A DNA stretch of 64,000 bases from Chromobotia macracanthus (Eukaryota > Chordata > Actinopteri > Cypriniformes > Botiidae), in contig JAZGTH010000007.1 in the NCBI GenBank assembly GCA_036877525.1, positions 253,001-317,000 on the forward strand. Direction: 5' to 3'. Below, piece after piece: positions 26,033-39,320 of the stretch. Position 1 is the stretch's first letter. Each line of letters starts with the position of its first letter. A program made the translations under genes and the position numbers. Under the pieces are notes generated by a model, which saw nothing but the letters and a program-made list of their open reading frames with translations, was not told the DNA's origin and did no database searches.

Positions 26033-27554
26033 TGTAGTGTGCACAAACACACACACCAGCCTCCAGTAGGAGGCTGCTTTCTAGATGACTGTGAGCATTC
26101 ACTGATTACCCATAATGCATCAGAAAGGTAAAATGCTTCATAAACTTCAGACTGCTATTCCTGGAACTGTTATTTATGGTCTCATCTACTGTGCCTGTGC
26201 TGGAAGCCATTTTAAGAGATCAACCAAAAACACCAACAAAGGCAGTTTAAAACGTCCTCATTGAGAGTAAATACAAGAGAAGGTGTAATAAGTGTGTGTG
26301 TGTGTGTGTGTGAGTGTTAAGGTGCACATCTAATCAAAGTAACTCAGCAGTGATAGGCCCAAGAAACTGAGAGTTTATCAAGAAATATAGCTTGTACCAA
26401 ACACTCTCTAAATCTTAAAATATCTCTATTAAATATGGGGAAAGAACCAATCTGGCTGTTGTATTTTATGACTGTGAATTCTGAATTCACAGTATTATTT
26501 TTTAAACGAAAGCACAGCTGCTAAAGAACATTCAAGAACTAAAATTCTCTTTAAAGTAAAATGTTCAGAATGAGGGAGTCTTTATTATCATTCATCAAGC
26601 TGGCAAAGGCTGAAGTACAGTAATCTCTTACATTTTTAAATGGGAATAAAACCACACTGAGCATTACAACACAACATGTTTCACACAGAAGGAAATCTAT
26701 TTCAATTCTGCTTTGTACTTTATGAAAGTTTTCCAGAATTATATTTTGAAATTGCTTAAGAAGTTTTAAATGTAAGGTATGAAGTCTAATTTAAGAACAT
26801 ATTATATTTTAATATTATTTTAAAAACTTTCTTTTACAAAACTTTCCCACTCTTAGACTGTCTATTTTGTGTCTCTCAACATCTGCCTTTGAATGTCATA
26901 CAGTAGATTGTTGTTAAAGCACCAGCTGTGATCATAACAAAACCACAGTCCTGGTTAACAATGATCACTTATCACTGCAGGTGATTCATAATCAAATCTC
27001 TCAGATAAATGAACTAGGATGGAACACGCAAGTGAGACCTTGTGGCAGGATGAGAGAAGGCAGTGAAGGAGTGAAGTGTTTAATGTCACTGTAAATTCTG
27101 TCACACATCACACTGACAGCTTGTGTTAGCTTCATTTTGAAGCAGTGTCATGCACCAGCCCCCTGAGTTTCTCGTAACATTTGCAAGTTACTTTGGATAA
27201 AAGAGTCTGAGATGAACAAATGTAAATTTATTCAGCCTAGTAATTACAGTCAACCTACTGGGTCAGGCCACTCTAAGCGGACTGTTTGGGCCTGTATAAT
27301 CTGGGTGAGCTTTAAACAATGAATGATCATGAGGACAGTTTCTGTGATGTCACAGGAGAGAGATGATGTTCACTAATGACACAGTTGAGCTGATAATTAC
27401 AATTACAAATTAAATTTTATTAAATAAATGTAATACATTTAAATTAAATAAAACAAGACTGCAAATGTTGTTTGTTGAAAATTCCATCTGTATTTGATTT
27501 ATAAATAAATTCATCATTGACTGATAAACAGGAGCTTAGCTTACCACAGAAAAC

Positions 27555-27735
27555 CATAGCAGGGGTCTTTAGTCCATGTTTCTGGAGGTCCACAGAGCGT
27601 ATCTCACAGAGTTGATCTCCAGTCTTCTGCAACATGCCTGTCTGTATGTTTCTGTCAGTCCTAAAGGTCTTGATCAGCTGCTTCAGGTGTGATTCAGTAG
27701 GACTGGAGATGAACTCTGCAGCTCTGTGGTACTAT
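27555..27735 (+). repeat. dispersed repeat copy
   Basis: This shares long blocks with 60235-60395: 'GTTTCTGGAGGTCCACAGAG', 'ATGCCTGTCTGNATGTTTCT' and 'CAGCTGCTTCAGGTGTGATT', all in the same order. A clear multi-copy element, probably a non-autonomous DNA transposon. Confidence 0.65.
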
Positions 27736-30700
27736 AACTTCAGAAGGCCATGATGATACACAGCTCACATGATTCATTAGCAGAGAACAGCAGCGTCTCC
27801 ACCTCAGTTTCTTCTCTCCGATTCATGCCAAGAAGAGCCTCAAACTGACAAACAGCCTTTAACACAAAGTCACACTGTTCAGGACAAATAAATGGAAAAA
27901 TGCCTGTAACACATTTTCAGTTTGTGAAGATGAGTGATGTCATGGCAGAGCAAGGTTGCCACACACACATAAATGTATATATATATATACATAGACAGAA
28001 GGAAAGAAAGCAATTCTATTGATGCTGAATGCAGTATTCTCTGTCCAGAATGTCTAGCAGCTGCTCCCGTTTACCTCATGAAAGACAAACCATCTCTTAC
28101 TCATCAGCACCACACCTCATCTACCACAGACTGAGTTTTAACATTGCACTTTACTCTAGCCCAGCCCCTCCTAACCTGAATTCTACATTCTGATTGGCTG
28201 ATTGCAGTGTTCAGGAAGATGCTGATCCACACACACCTGTAGGAGCTGCTATGAGCTCTGAGTGTCTGAAGTCAGACAGAAGCCACTGAGACAGACAGAA
28301 AGAGCTGAGAAGAGACCAAGAGTGACCTGCAGGGATCTGCAGTCTGTAGGGCAGCCAGTCAGGTCAGACCGCTAAAGACAGGGCAGTGAGGCGTCTGCTC
28401 TCCGCATGACAGGATTAGTTTAAGAGCTAACTGAGGAGATCTTTTACTATGCTAGTATTTATCCCTTTTTTCTTGAAACAACTTTGATGTACAACACCTC
28501 AGTTCTCTTCTAAAGGTGGTTGATATAGAAATTTCCAGAACTTATTGTATCTGCTGCAACTAGTCTTTAGCTAGATAACGCATCTGCTGAAATAAATAAA
28601 TGTAATGGCATTAAACATATTAAATTAGTCTCATTTATTGTAAAGTACACAACACAATCCATCTGAATTTCATGAGTTGAATGTTTCCTAAACATCTGTA
28701 CGTCTCCACAGTTACAAATTTAAACTTAAAACATTTTCATTTTAGAAGCTGTCAAAACATTTATATTGTCATTATTCAATCATAAGAAACAGCTACAAAA
28801 CCTCATGAGATTTTGTTGTGAAAGCACTTTACCAGCGTTTGCTTGAATTCAGCACCATGGACAGCTCCAAGAACACAGCAAACACAAGCCTGCACAGATA
28901 CAGGCCTACAGTTCTCCAACATTCATCTGCATTATACTGTGTTACTAAACACCAAATACTACAGCAGAAAATTGGGTTAAATACCAAACACATAAAACTA
29001 ACTTCATACTGGAGCAGAACAAAAAGTCCACAGAACTGGGCCCTGTCTCTTGATGTTACACAACATGATTACAGATTTATAAATCTTGTCAATCTTCAGA
29101 CATGTTTCAGAGCCAAACATACTACAGACCAACCTGCTCTTACAGTACTCAGAAAACCCACAATACAGAATATAAGAGAAGATTGTTGTAATGCAAGGAA
29201 ACAAAACTAGCCTGCACTACATTTGCTGAATGGGAATGACACAACTAAAACAAGTTTAAAGATCATTGGTGGTTAATATTAATAAAAGAATATTAATATT
29301 GTTATTAGCAATAAGCCATTAAATATTAATTAGCATTGAATGTCTTATAATCACTGTAGAAGTACAAAATTACTCATAAATTCATCTGTAATAGAATCAT
29401 TACTGCAGGGACGCTTCTAATACAGGGCCACAGATAAGTGCTACTTCACAAAGCAAGGCTTATCTACAACAGCAGATGTTAAAAATACCACGTCTCTTTT
29501 AACACCTAATGCATTCATGCAAGCCATTGAAAAATCAAGTCAACTCTGGTCTGTGATGGCTAAACTGAGCACATATCACTTCCATTGCGGTCACTTATCG
29601 TTAGAGCTACATTTGTGCTACTGTAAAACATACATCACATTTTTACCCCAAAAACATCAGTGTTTTTGTCTTATGTTAGAAACACACAGACTGGCAGAAA
29701 ATATCCCGCATCTCTATTACTCATATGAAACCAAAGTATAACGAATTATAAATCCAAACTCAACGTGTCTGAGGGCAGTGACTGCTGGATCTGCTGCAAC
29801 ACATGCATTTGTGTCATAAATAATTATTTATAATAATTATATAAATACATAATAATTATGTTCAAAACCTGAGAAATGTATAACTTCACATACTGATGAA
29901 ATGTACTGTGAACTTTATTGCACGGTAAGTCACTGTGGATAAAAGCATCTGCTAAATGCATACAAGCCAAATATCCAGTTGGCGTTGAACAGGAGGGCAT
30001 GTTCTGCTCTCTGCTGCTGTTTTCTTGTTGTTTTTCACTTTTCATTTTTTGTGGGTGTAATTCATGGGTGTACAAAAGATTTTGTGACATAATTAATCTT
30101 AGCATTATGATGTTCTTAATGATATTTGCACGTAAGTTTTCCACACCATTTGAGCTATAGACATGAACAATGCTTTAAACTGTTCACTGCGTTATACGTT
30201 TCCACACAAACAGACTTGAAGTTTTTACATGGCAAACAATATATGACGCAAACATATCTCATTAACTTACTTTAAAGGAGGAATCTAAGCCCTATCTAGA
30301 GACCCAAATACCCAAGACACTTGTGGCTCTTTTGACATGGGCCAGAAGGCAGCCAGCCTCTGTGTACCACAGAAATCTCCCAGGACACCCCAATACCAGA
30401 GAGACTTGAGTCTGGGCTCTTTTTACCAGTAAGCAACTGGCCTCTAGGCACCGGAAAAAAATCACCTAGCAACCAGTCAGAGCATCCCAGCAATAACACA
30501 ACAATGTAGAACCAGCACAAGTAAATGATAAAGAGCATCTGCTGGTACCACTATATGACATGCAGGAGGGTTCTGTCATCAAATTCCCAGAGCAATCAGA
30601 ACTAACCCTGAAAGCAAAGCCAGTGCTGCTGCTGCTTAATAAACATTCACTTGATCCAGTCAGGATTTTCAGAATGATACAGTATTTACTAAACCCACCC

Positions 30701-33700
30701 CTTACATTTAAACCTAAACTGACATTATTAAAGATTCAGTGGTGGCGACACACATGCGTAGCTGAACCAGGAAGTGACTCACAAGATATGAGTAAAGCTG
30801 ACTTGTTTTCTCCATAAAACAATGGATGCAGCAACTTTCAGCACCACCCACAATCCCAAGGGAGCAACTGGCTTTCTTTGTATAAATGAAAGCAATGAGC
30901 TAAAGTAATAATAATGAATAACTAGAGATAATTTATCATTTCATAAATGAATGATTGCTTATGTTCACATTACACAGACCCACATGCATATTGTTTTGTG
31001 TACTGTACAGTGTATATCTGTATATACTTCTGTATATATCAGTGGCGTTTACACTTTTGCCCATTTAGAACAGCCACTATCTGCCAACTGAATTAGGACG
31101 ACATTAGAATTTTGTGGGAAGAATTTGGATCATTGATCTGGAATCTTGAACAAAGACCCTCCACACAATCATTTTGTGCTGTCTGGATCCTCTTTCTCTC
31201 TGTGACCCATCAGTTGACAACACGTTTCTCTTCCTTATTCTGATAAAAAGATGTAAAAAGATTCTCTTGTGAGAATTATGCTAGCCAGAACCTGTCGTTG
31301 AAATGAACAGAAATTTGGTGGGACAGCTCTACACAGCTATTATAAACTTCTTTCCCATCCCTGCAAGTGCATGGATGAAGAAAGAATTTACATTTTCAGC
31401 AATCATCAGTCAGCAACCAGTCTTCACCTCTGAGGCTGAAGAGCCAGCAGTGAGCCAACAAATGTGAGCAAAGCTCTGACAGACTCTTCAGTCACCCAGA
31501 AGATCTGTGGTGCTGGAGATGCACTAGAGGCACCGATATGCTGTTAGCAGTGCAGCACATCTCAGTCAATTAGAGATTATGCTGCTTCTGATATTCTGAC
31601 AGCCTCAATACTGTGACATAACACTACAATGCTGCGAAACACAGATGTCTGGGTATGGAAATGTCAGTGGAGTTCTGAGCAGGCCCTAAACAGTGTGATT
31701 ACAACAGATGTCTGTTCTGTTTCTCTGGAGTGAGATGCACAGAGATCAGTCAGAGGCATCTGTGGAACATCTTTTATTGACAGTGTAAGTTTGTACAGTA
31801 TTATTTACTCCTCTTTCTAGATGTAAAATATCTTGCTGTGGTGCTGTTTTAAGTCCGTCACAAATGCTGCTATTAAAGAATGGGTGGTATGAGTGATCAA
31901 AAAGGCCCTGACCGTTCAAATGAAGAACATATTTGAGGAATTTTGATGTTTGTTTGCCTTACTGGAGACACTGGAAACATAAGAAAAGAGAAAATAATTA
32001 CAATGATGCTTCCTGACATACAAACAGGAATCTGCCACAGCAACCTCTATAAATTATAATTGATGATGATGCTAGACTAATGCACCTCTTAAAGAAAAGT
32101 TTCAGAACTAGAATCCAGTCTCCAGCAGCTCAGATCCCTGAGGAAACTTCTGGTCATGCAGTGCAGATGAAATACTCCACCTGCATTTGATATGAATGTA
32201 TCATATTTCATCAGAATAAGAGGTTCACTTTCACTGATTATTTGTCCTTGACATTGTTAAACATGACTTCACTGCAGTAACTACATATGTCATTTGAATT
32301 TAATATGATATTCTAAAATATAAAAATGTTATGACCAGTAAGCAAATGTAACATTCAATAATGTACAACACAGACTTATGTCCTTTTAATATTATCAATA
32401 TTAAATCCTAACTCTAACCCTAATGTTATCATAAATTACATATGGTAATAAATGACAGTAAGTTTTTTTAGTTCACTTCAACTGGAAAGCTACGTGTAAT
32501 GTACTTGCCATGCATGTACTTCTGGAAGAAATCATTACAATGTGTTAATTATTTAATATTGCAAACTGGTACAAATATGAAAGGGTTAAATTAGACATTT
32601 TAAATGTTTCTGCTTTAGTACTTACTGTAAACCTTTATTTGAAAAAGAAAATATAACATTCTATATGTGCAGAAATATTCTTATAATAGAGGTTAACATT
32701 AACATTTAAAACACCCACATTTATAAACCAAGAGGGAAACTATCTTTCATATAAGCATTTCTTACAAAAACTGTATTTACAATATTTTTTAAAGCAAGGA
32801 TCAGATTACAGGCCTTTAACACAATCAACACATTTAACACATTTACATCTCAGTTGAAATATCTGGAAACAGCTTATTCTTAACAGCTGGAGAGTCACAC
32901 ACACACAGACGCACACATACAGAAACAAGTTAGTTTTTAACCCTCTGAATGGTGATGGATGCGAGTACAAGCAGCATGTCCTCTGATTTGATCATTTGAA
33001 CAGAACACCAATGGGGCTTTACTAAATATAATGTTCTGTTTGCTGTATGTTCACGGTTTGTTAACTAATTTCAGATGTCATCATAACATTCAGTCTAATG
33101 CTGGCAACACATTTTACTGCTGAAGTAGAACCAGGATTATACAGCGATCACATGACTAAACCAGGTTATTTCTGATGCCTCTAGCATTAGTCTTCAGTTC
33201 ATCAGAATACCAGCTGTTAGAAATACACCCAGTAAACAGAGGAGACAGACCATTCAAAAAACATCTAAGAAATTACAGCAGCTGTAAGAAAGAAAATTAA
33301 AAAAAGATGACAAAAGCATCACCTGCTCTGGTTTTCTGGAACATACAGGCATATTAAGCCTAAATTTAGCAGCAGACACTAAATAACAGCTGCCTGCAAG
33401 CATTACAAAGATGATTACCAAGTAACTGACTTGTGCTTCACTAAACACTTTACCGAAGTAACCGCTATGACATCACTAACCATGATAATACTGAAGTACT
33501 GAATGTTAGTATTCATACAGCAGCTGGATCACGTGAACTCCACTCTGCATATTAACTGGTAGCTGCTAAACTGCAGAGGTGAACAACTGTGTAGTCACTA
33601 GTCAATGGCGTCTCCATTAACCTAGTCAAGAGCTCTAGATAGTAATAACTGCTTGTGATGTCCTCACCTCCTACAAGGGTCAACAGACTTTAATGAAGAA

Positions 33701-34421
33701 GTGAGTCTGATGAAAGTACAAAACTATAAGAGAGCTGAAAAACAACTGAATGGCTTGCCAAAATAATTACCAGACGAAAGATGCCAAAAATACAGAATGT
33801 GAGGTTTACTTTCTAATCAGCATTAAAAATATGAATGAAGCATTAAAGCACTTCCAGGTTACTTAGAGAGTTCCTGAAGATCTCAGTTCACCAGGTTTAG
33901 AGAAGCACCTCGTTTTAGAGAATCCAGCAAGAGAAAGAGGCTTTCTTCAGGAAACATTCAAGACCATTTAAAATAAATAAAGAAAATATAATGCGGGTTA
34001 TATTGTGTGCAAAATGTTTTTTTAGGGGCAATGATGGTATATCTGCTGACAGTAGAGCACATCACTATCAGCAGAAGACTTTACCTGCACCTTCACACTG
34101 GACACCAAACTGCTCCTTTAGTCAGAGTAAAGGGGCTCAACTGCTGTACAAAAACAAGCCTGGATTTGATAGCAGCAGGTGTAATGAACAGCAGGAAGTG
34201 CTGTCCAGCCATTTGTAGATGTGACTGTCAATGCAGATATAGCACCTGAAGGTATAGTTACTTTTCTAACCAAACCATGTGATTCTGGAGATTTTTCAAC
34301 TATCACACAATCACACAGATTCAAATCACTCAACCAGTGACAAGAAGCACAACAAAATCCAAGTATGAAGGTAAATTAAATTGATATTGGGTTGTAGTTT
34401 CTGACAAATATAAGATTTCCA

Positions 34422-34454
<33 letters not shown>

Positions 34455-34476
34455 CATGCGTGCGTGCGTGCGTGCA
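34422..34476. repeat. (TG)n(CGTG)n microsatellite
   Basis: About 10 TG units run into CGCGCGTG and then TGCG repeats. The alternating purine-pyrimidine sequence could adopt Z-DNA. Confidence 0.85.
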
Positions 34477-35795
34477 TTCTTAAGAATCAACAAACACACA
34501 CCTTCATGAGAACCCACACTGGTAAACATCAGTCAGCACCAGGCTGTCAGAAGATGCTATCTGCTAGGCAGCCACTGACAGCTTAAACCTCTGGAGGAGC
34601 ACTGCCTGCATGTTCTCTCCAACAAGAAACAGTGTCAATGGAAAGTTACAGACATGAAGGTGATAACTGAGAAGACTGACACACACTTACACTCTGCTGA
34701 ATAGATAAAAAAACTACTGCTACAGCATGACAGATGACACGCTGCCCCTGCTGCAACTTGTGCTTCTAAATATATAGCGTGTAGACTATACCCAGCAGAG
34801 CTCTGCTCTCTTCATTAATGTTAATAAGATCATAAATGAATTAAACACCTCATGCTTTACTATTTCTAATGACTGACAGAGTGAAAGAACTGATGAGCTC
34901 ATTTCACTGCGAATTCATCATGCAGGACATGACAGAGAAAATCCCTGCTGGCTCTCCTCCTAATCTGTACTTTACTGTAGTTTGTAATTATTTGTTGATA
35001 GTCTAAAACTAAAAAATAATCTACTGTCTGTCAAACGAGCCTCTAAATCAATCTGTCTAATATGTTTGTTCATTATCTATACATCCATCAAAACATCTAC
35101 TTTGTGCGCTATGGGCTTATTAGTTTCTGTGTGTATTTGTATTGCATTTAGAAATACAGTATATGTTTATGTTAAAAAGTCTCTGCTATGTACAGTCATA
35201 TGAGACGAGTGCAGACAGGTTTCTGTCATTGCTCTTAAACTGTTCATTACTTGAGGAAGCTGATAAAGCAATGTGTACAGTGAGGTCTTAGAAACATTTA
35301 CAAATTGTCATTTTGATACATAAAATGATGTGCTGTTATATTATAATAAAGACTGTCACATACAGCAGTATCATTTGTTGAAGCTACGACCCAGAGAAGC
35401 AATGGTGTTGGGTCAGTGTGGGAAAATTGCTCTGATCTACTACACTGCAGTGCCAGAGTCTAAGACAGAAGGTATCAACACCAGCTTAGAACTCCAGCCC
35501 GTCCCCCTGAACTTAACACAGTTTATGTCCATATTTGTCAACAGCTTTGCTGAAATAAAACTGCACCAATGTGTCTGCAGACTGCCAAACCCAGTAAAAC
35601 AAACATCTACCTTGTTTTTAAAGAACAGAACAGATGATGTATAGATGAAGGAAACCGCAGGCAAATAATGACACAGATGGTGATAATAAGAGATGTGACT
35701 GTATCAGCTGTGCAGCTCTTTGTTTGTGCAGCTCTTGTAAATGATCGTGTGAGAACAAATGCTGCACGCCAAAGAGCTGCATCAAGTGATGCAGG

Positions 35796-36379
35796 ACTAA
35801 AACTGCTGCAGCATGTCTAAACTGAAGCTACAAGCTCAAGTCACACACACAGGGACTGAGAAACTGCTGCAGCATGTCTAAACTGAAGCTACAAGCTCAA
35901 GTCACACACACAGGGACTGAGAAACTGCTGCAGCATGTCTAAACTGAAGCTACAAGCTCAAGTCACACACACAGGGACTGAGAAACTGCTGCAGCATGTC
36001 TAATGAAAAGCAACTGACCAAGCTCAAGTCACACACACAGGGACTGAGAAACTGCTGCAGCATGTCTAAACTGAAGCTACAAGCTCAAGTCACACACACA
36101 GGGACTGAGAAAACTGCTGCAGCATGTCTAAACTGAAGCTACAAGCTCAAGTCACACACACAGGGACTGAGAAACTCGCACATATCTAAAAAGAAACTGC
36201 TGCGGCATGTCTAAACTGAAGCTACAAGCTCAAGTCACACACACAGGGACTGAGAAACTGCTGCAGCATGTCTAAACTGAAGCTACAAGCTCAAGTCACA
36301 CACACAGGGACTGAGAAACTGCTGCAGCATGTCTAAACTGAAGCTACAAGCTCAAGTCACACACACAGGGACTGAGAAA
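35796..36379. repeat. 61-bp minisatellite, about 9 units
   Basis: The unit contains CTGCTGCAGCATGTCTAAAC, then TGAAGCTACAAGCTCAAGTC and ACACACACAGGGACTGAGAAA. Nine copies of the CAGGGACTGAG junction are visible, nearly identical and shifted by one base per 60-base line. One unit (about 36000-36040) is diverged and another (about 36175-36200) carries an insertion. It lies just downstream of the relic exon 1B of fgf14 in the transcriptional sense. Confidence 0.95.
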
Positions 36380-36539
36380 GCATCTCACACTGTCTGTACC
36401 ATCACCAAACTACATACCTGTGGGATTTGCTTGAAAACTTAAAGCCCTTCAATTGCAAAACCTCACTGACTTCCAGCGCAGATTTGACTGCAGATCAGCA
36501 CACAGAGATGTGCAGGGAAACAAATGCAATGGCTCTTAC

Positions 36540-36702
36540 CACTTGGGATCTTGTTTTTCTTAAGACTCTTGCCACAAAGACACTGCAGCATATGCGTTCC
36601 TTTACTGAAAATGTTCCAAAGAAACCACATTGATTTGGGCGAGGAGTGATCCAACAGCTTAGACACCCTGATAAGGAAAAGATCCCTGTGGTTGCATAAT
36701 AA
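36540..36702 (-). pseudogene. fgf14: fgf14 alternative first exon 1B, start codon lost
   Basis: The minus strand encodes LLCNHRDLF, LIRVSKLLDHSSPKSM and WFLWNIFSKGTHMLQCLCGK before KNKIPS, ending in a GTAAGA donor at 36534-36539. This is the highly conserved N-terminus specific to FGF14 isoform 1B. The donor phase (one G left over) fits exon 2, restoring the Asp at the junction. The part that should begin MVKPVP is not intact. An in-frame TAA (36703-36705) sits directly upstream of LLCN, and the matching position further upstream reads ATA instead of ATG with a length change between. The first in-frame ATG is at 36630, inside the exon. Either the exon is decaying or a shortened protein starts at that ATG. 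Confidence 0.75.
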
Positions 36703-36829
36703 TTAAACACAATGGGATTCTCCAACAGTGTCATAGAAAAACAGGTGTTACTATCCAAGTGTCTTCATGCGAGAGGTCAAATATTCTCTTTAGACTAGGC
36801 AAAGCAAAGGTTTTCTTCTTAATAATAAA

Positions 36830-37260
36830 GGTTGTTCGGTCATAAAACAGATGCTTTACGAATTGCATGTGCTGCGGAAAAGGAAACGTGCAGCCAGTCA
36901 GAAAGTAACGCGGAAGCCGCGGCGGATCTTTCCGTGGCCGTCAGTTCATCACTCGGATGGATGTGCGCGGCATCAGAAAGCTGGCGGGGACGCGCGCCGT
37001 TCACAAGCAGCGACAGATCCGAGAACAGCGCACATCTCCAGCATCAGGTCAGTAACATCATGAGCTTCATCGGTGTGAACGAGCAAACCGGAGCGGCGGG
37101 GCGGCCACTGACCGCGCTTACTCCTCCTCGTCTTGGATCTGTTGATATAGACGAGGAGCAGAGCTCGAACTGAAACATGTCTGACGTTTCGGTGAAGCAG
37201 CAGCGAAAGCGTAGAAAAGTGAGATTCGTGTGAGTCGTCGATTAAAAGCGTTACATTCAC
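36830..37260. promoter_or_regulatory. CpG-rich promoter-like region upstream of fgf14 exon 1B
   Basis: A patch unusually rich in CG dinucleotides (for example ACGCGGAAGCCGCGGCGGATC near 36907, and GAGCGGCGGGGCGGCCACTG near 37092) lies 0.2-0.6 kb upstream of the relic exon 1B on the minus strand. Promoter function for 1B transcripts is inferred from position and composition. The open frames here reflect high GC. Confidence 0.4.
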
Positions 37261-38082
37261 GTTTCATCGTCATGAACACTGACATCAGTGTTTTAGTTAG
37301 GAAGCTGTACGACAGCTTCACGTATGCTGCTGTGTGTTATTCACAAATCATGACCCGGATTCAATCTGGCCAACAGCACATCAGTTTCAGTAACACTGTT
37401 ATTAAGTGGATACATCACCTCCACAGAGAGCCGCTGGTGAGGAGGTGAGCATCACTTACCTCTCTGGGAACTGGTTGCCCTGTTCACTTTCCATCACAGA
37501 GAGAGATAAACACTGATCTTACAGGCTCCAGAAGAACATGTCTGCCAGTAGAGACGAGCTCTCTCCAGCAAAACAAGAGAAAACACTGGGGATTTGTGCC
37601 ATGTGATGTTGCCATCTCTAAAGAATGTGTCATTCATCTAGATTCCTTGAATTAAGAACAGAGGGCACATCATCCTGTACACACATGGCTCTGAAACATT
37701 AATTAAACCTTTTTAGTTCCTTATAAAAGCTGACAACCAGAAATAATTACTGAATAAAAATGCATAAAAATGTCAGTTTGTCAGAAAACATATGTAAGAA
37801 TGTATAAACATGCTTACAACGTGTCACCCATTAAAAGCTTATACACGTTTAAAGATTCTCAGTTTAAGTGTTTCATATAAGCTGCTATGTTACATCGTCT
37901 TGTGGGACGTATAATATCCATGTCAGACAAGCACACTATGTAGGCCGGCCTTCAATTGGGTAAGAGTGCCCTCTCAGCAGAGAAATGCTGGTCATGGTGA
38001 ATGAATGGGTCCTGTTTACAGTGTTTCACAGAGCATTATTTCATCAATGTAGACCAGCAAAGTTGCTCTTTCTTTCTGAATG

Positions 38083-38188
38083 GTTGCCATGGCAACAGCC
38101 ACGACTGGCTCCAAACTCAGGCTGAACTCATACCTCTGTTCACTAAGAGTCAAGCGATGCAGCATCAGGGACATGTTACCATGGCAAC
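38083..38188. promoter_or_regulatory. pair of RFX (X-box) palindromes
   Basis: GTTGCCATGGCAAC at 38083-38096 is a perfect 14-base palindrome and matches the RFX consensus. GTTACCATGGCAAC at 38175-38188 differs by one base. They are 92 bp apart with no gene start recognised nearby. Confidence 0.35.
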
Positions 38189-39257
38189 ACCTTGTTTTTT
38201 AAGTACTGTGTTAATACCATGGTGCAGGAATGTTGTGATAATTTAGAACTAAACAATGTTGTGGTGAGGAATAACAAAACTGACCGTAAAGAAAAGGTGG
38301 GCCATGCTTGTAAACAGCAATGCACACACATTTTAAAGAGTTGTGGCAGCTAAAGGTTTCAGAGGACCAGCAGAACGGACCGGGTTTGTCCACCTGCAGA
38401 CCTCATTATAACATTATAAAATGATGTGACACAGCCAGTGGCTCAGAAACACAGAGCTGATGGAGAACACAATCTGGTCTTGTTAAATGAACGCTTGTGG
38501 ACCAGAACTCAACAGCGGACTCAACAACTGATCTGAACCACCAGGGGTCACTGTACTGCACAATGTAATCAACACTACATGTAATCAACATTTCTGTCTA
38601 ATAGGGTGCACTTATAAAGCAAGTCTTAAAACTATTACCTTAATGAACTATTTATTACTAAATGTTGTAAACAGTTTTTACAAATGCTGAGCATACGTAG
38701 GCTGAAATGCTTTTGATGGGATCTTAACTCGATGTGTTATGCCTCAGTCTGAGTACAGATGATCGAGCTCTCTGTAATCGTGGAAAATAAAAAACTGTGG
38801 AAAACAAAACTGTGGAATTAGCTGGAAAAGTAATTCTGTTAAGAATTAAAGGATATGTCCACCCCAAAATTAAAATTTCCTGATGATTTACTCACCCCCA
38901 TTTCCTCCAAGATGTTTAATTTTTTTTTCGCCAGTCAAAAAGAAATGAAGGTTGTGGAAAACAGTCCAGGATTTCTCTCCATCTAATGCAATTCAACAGA
39001 GTTCATCGTTTTGAAGGTCCAGTTAAGTTTTAATTCAGCTTCAATAGATTTAGACATCCAGGATACACACACGAACGGACCATTTCAAACAATAAACTGA
39101 TAAATACACATAATGGGGCATCACGTCAACTTCTGACCCTCCTCCTCCTCCTCATCTTCCTCCTCCTCCACGCTCGTGAACAGCGGAGCGGTTTTTCTTT
39201 TAAACGGTGGCTGACAACCAACATACTGGTTGTATTACCGCCACCTTCAGCTCCGGA

Positions 39258-39320
39258 GTATGTATGTATGCATGCATGTATGTATGCATGCATGTATGTA
39301 TGTATGTATGTATGTATGTA
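39258..39320. repeat. (ATGT/ATGC)n tetranucleotide microsatellite
   Basis: About 15 units of TATG with GCATGCATG interruptions. A related ACAT/GCAT array lies at 52313-52353 inside hspd1. Confidence 0.9.

Larger units (their letters stand above)
26320..35790. other. fgf14 intron (1B-type transcripts) / upstream DNA with scattered repeats
   Basis: No conserved exon was found in this 9.5-kb stretch. It contains a dispersed repeat at about 27555-27735, SINE/LINE tails near 27187 and 29926, and a repeat with 'GGTTGCTAGG' (minus strand) at about 30295-30545. A TG/CGTG microsatellite lies near 34422-34476. The frames of 60-130 codons show no recognisable domain. Confidence 0.5.

Noticed and set aside
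36832..37173. 113-codon plus-strand frame
   Set aside because: Open because the CpG-rich promoter-like region has few stop codons; Ala/Ser/Arg-rich without a domain, in both overlapping frames.
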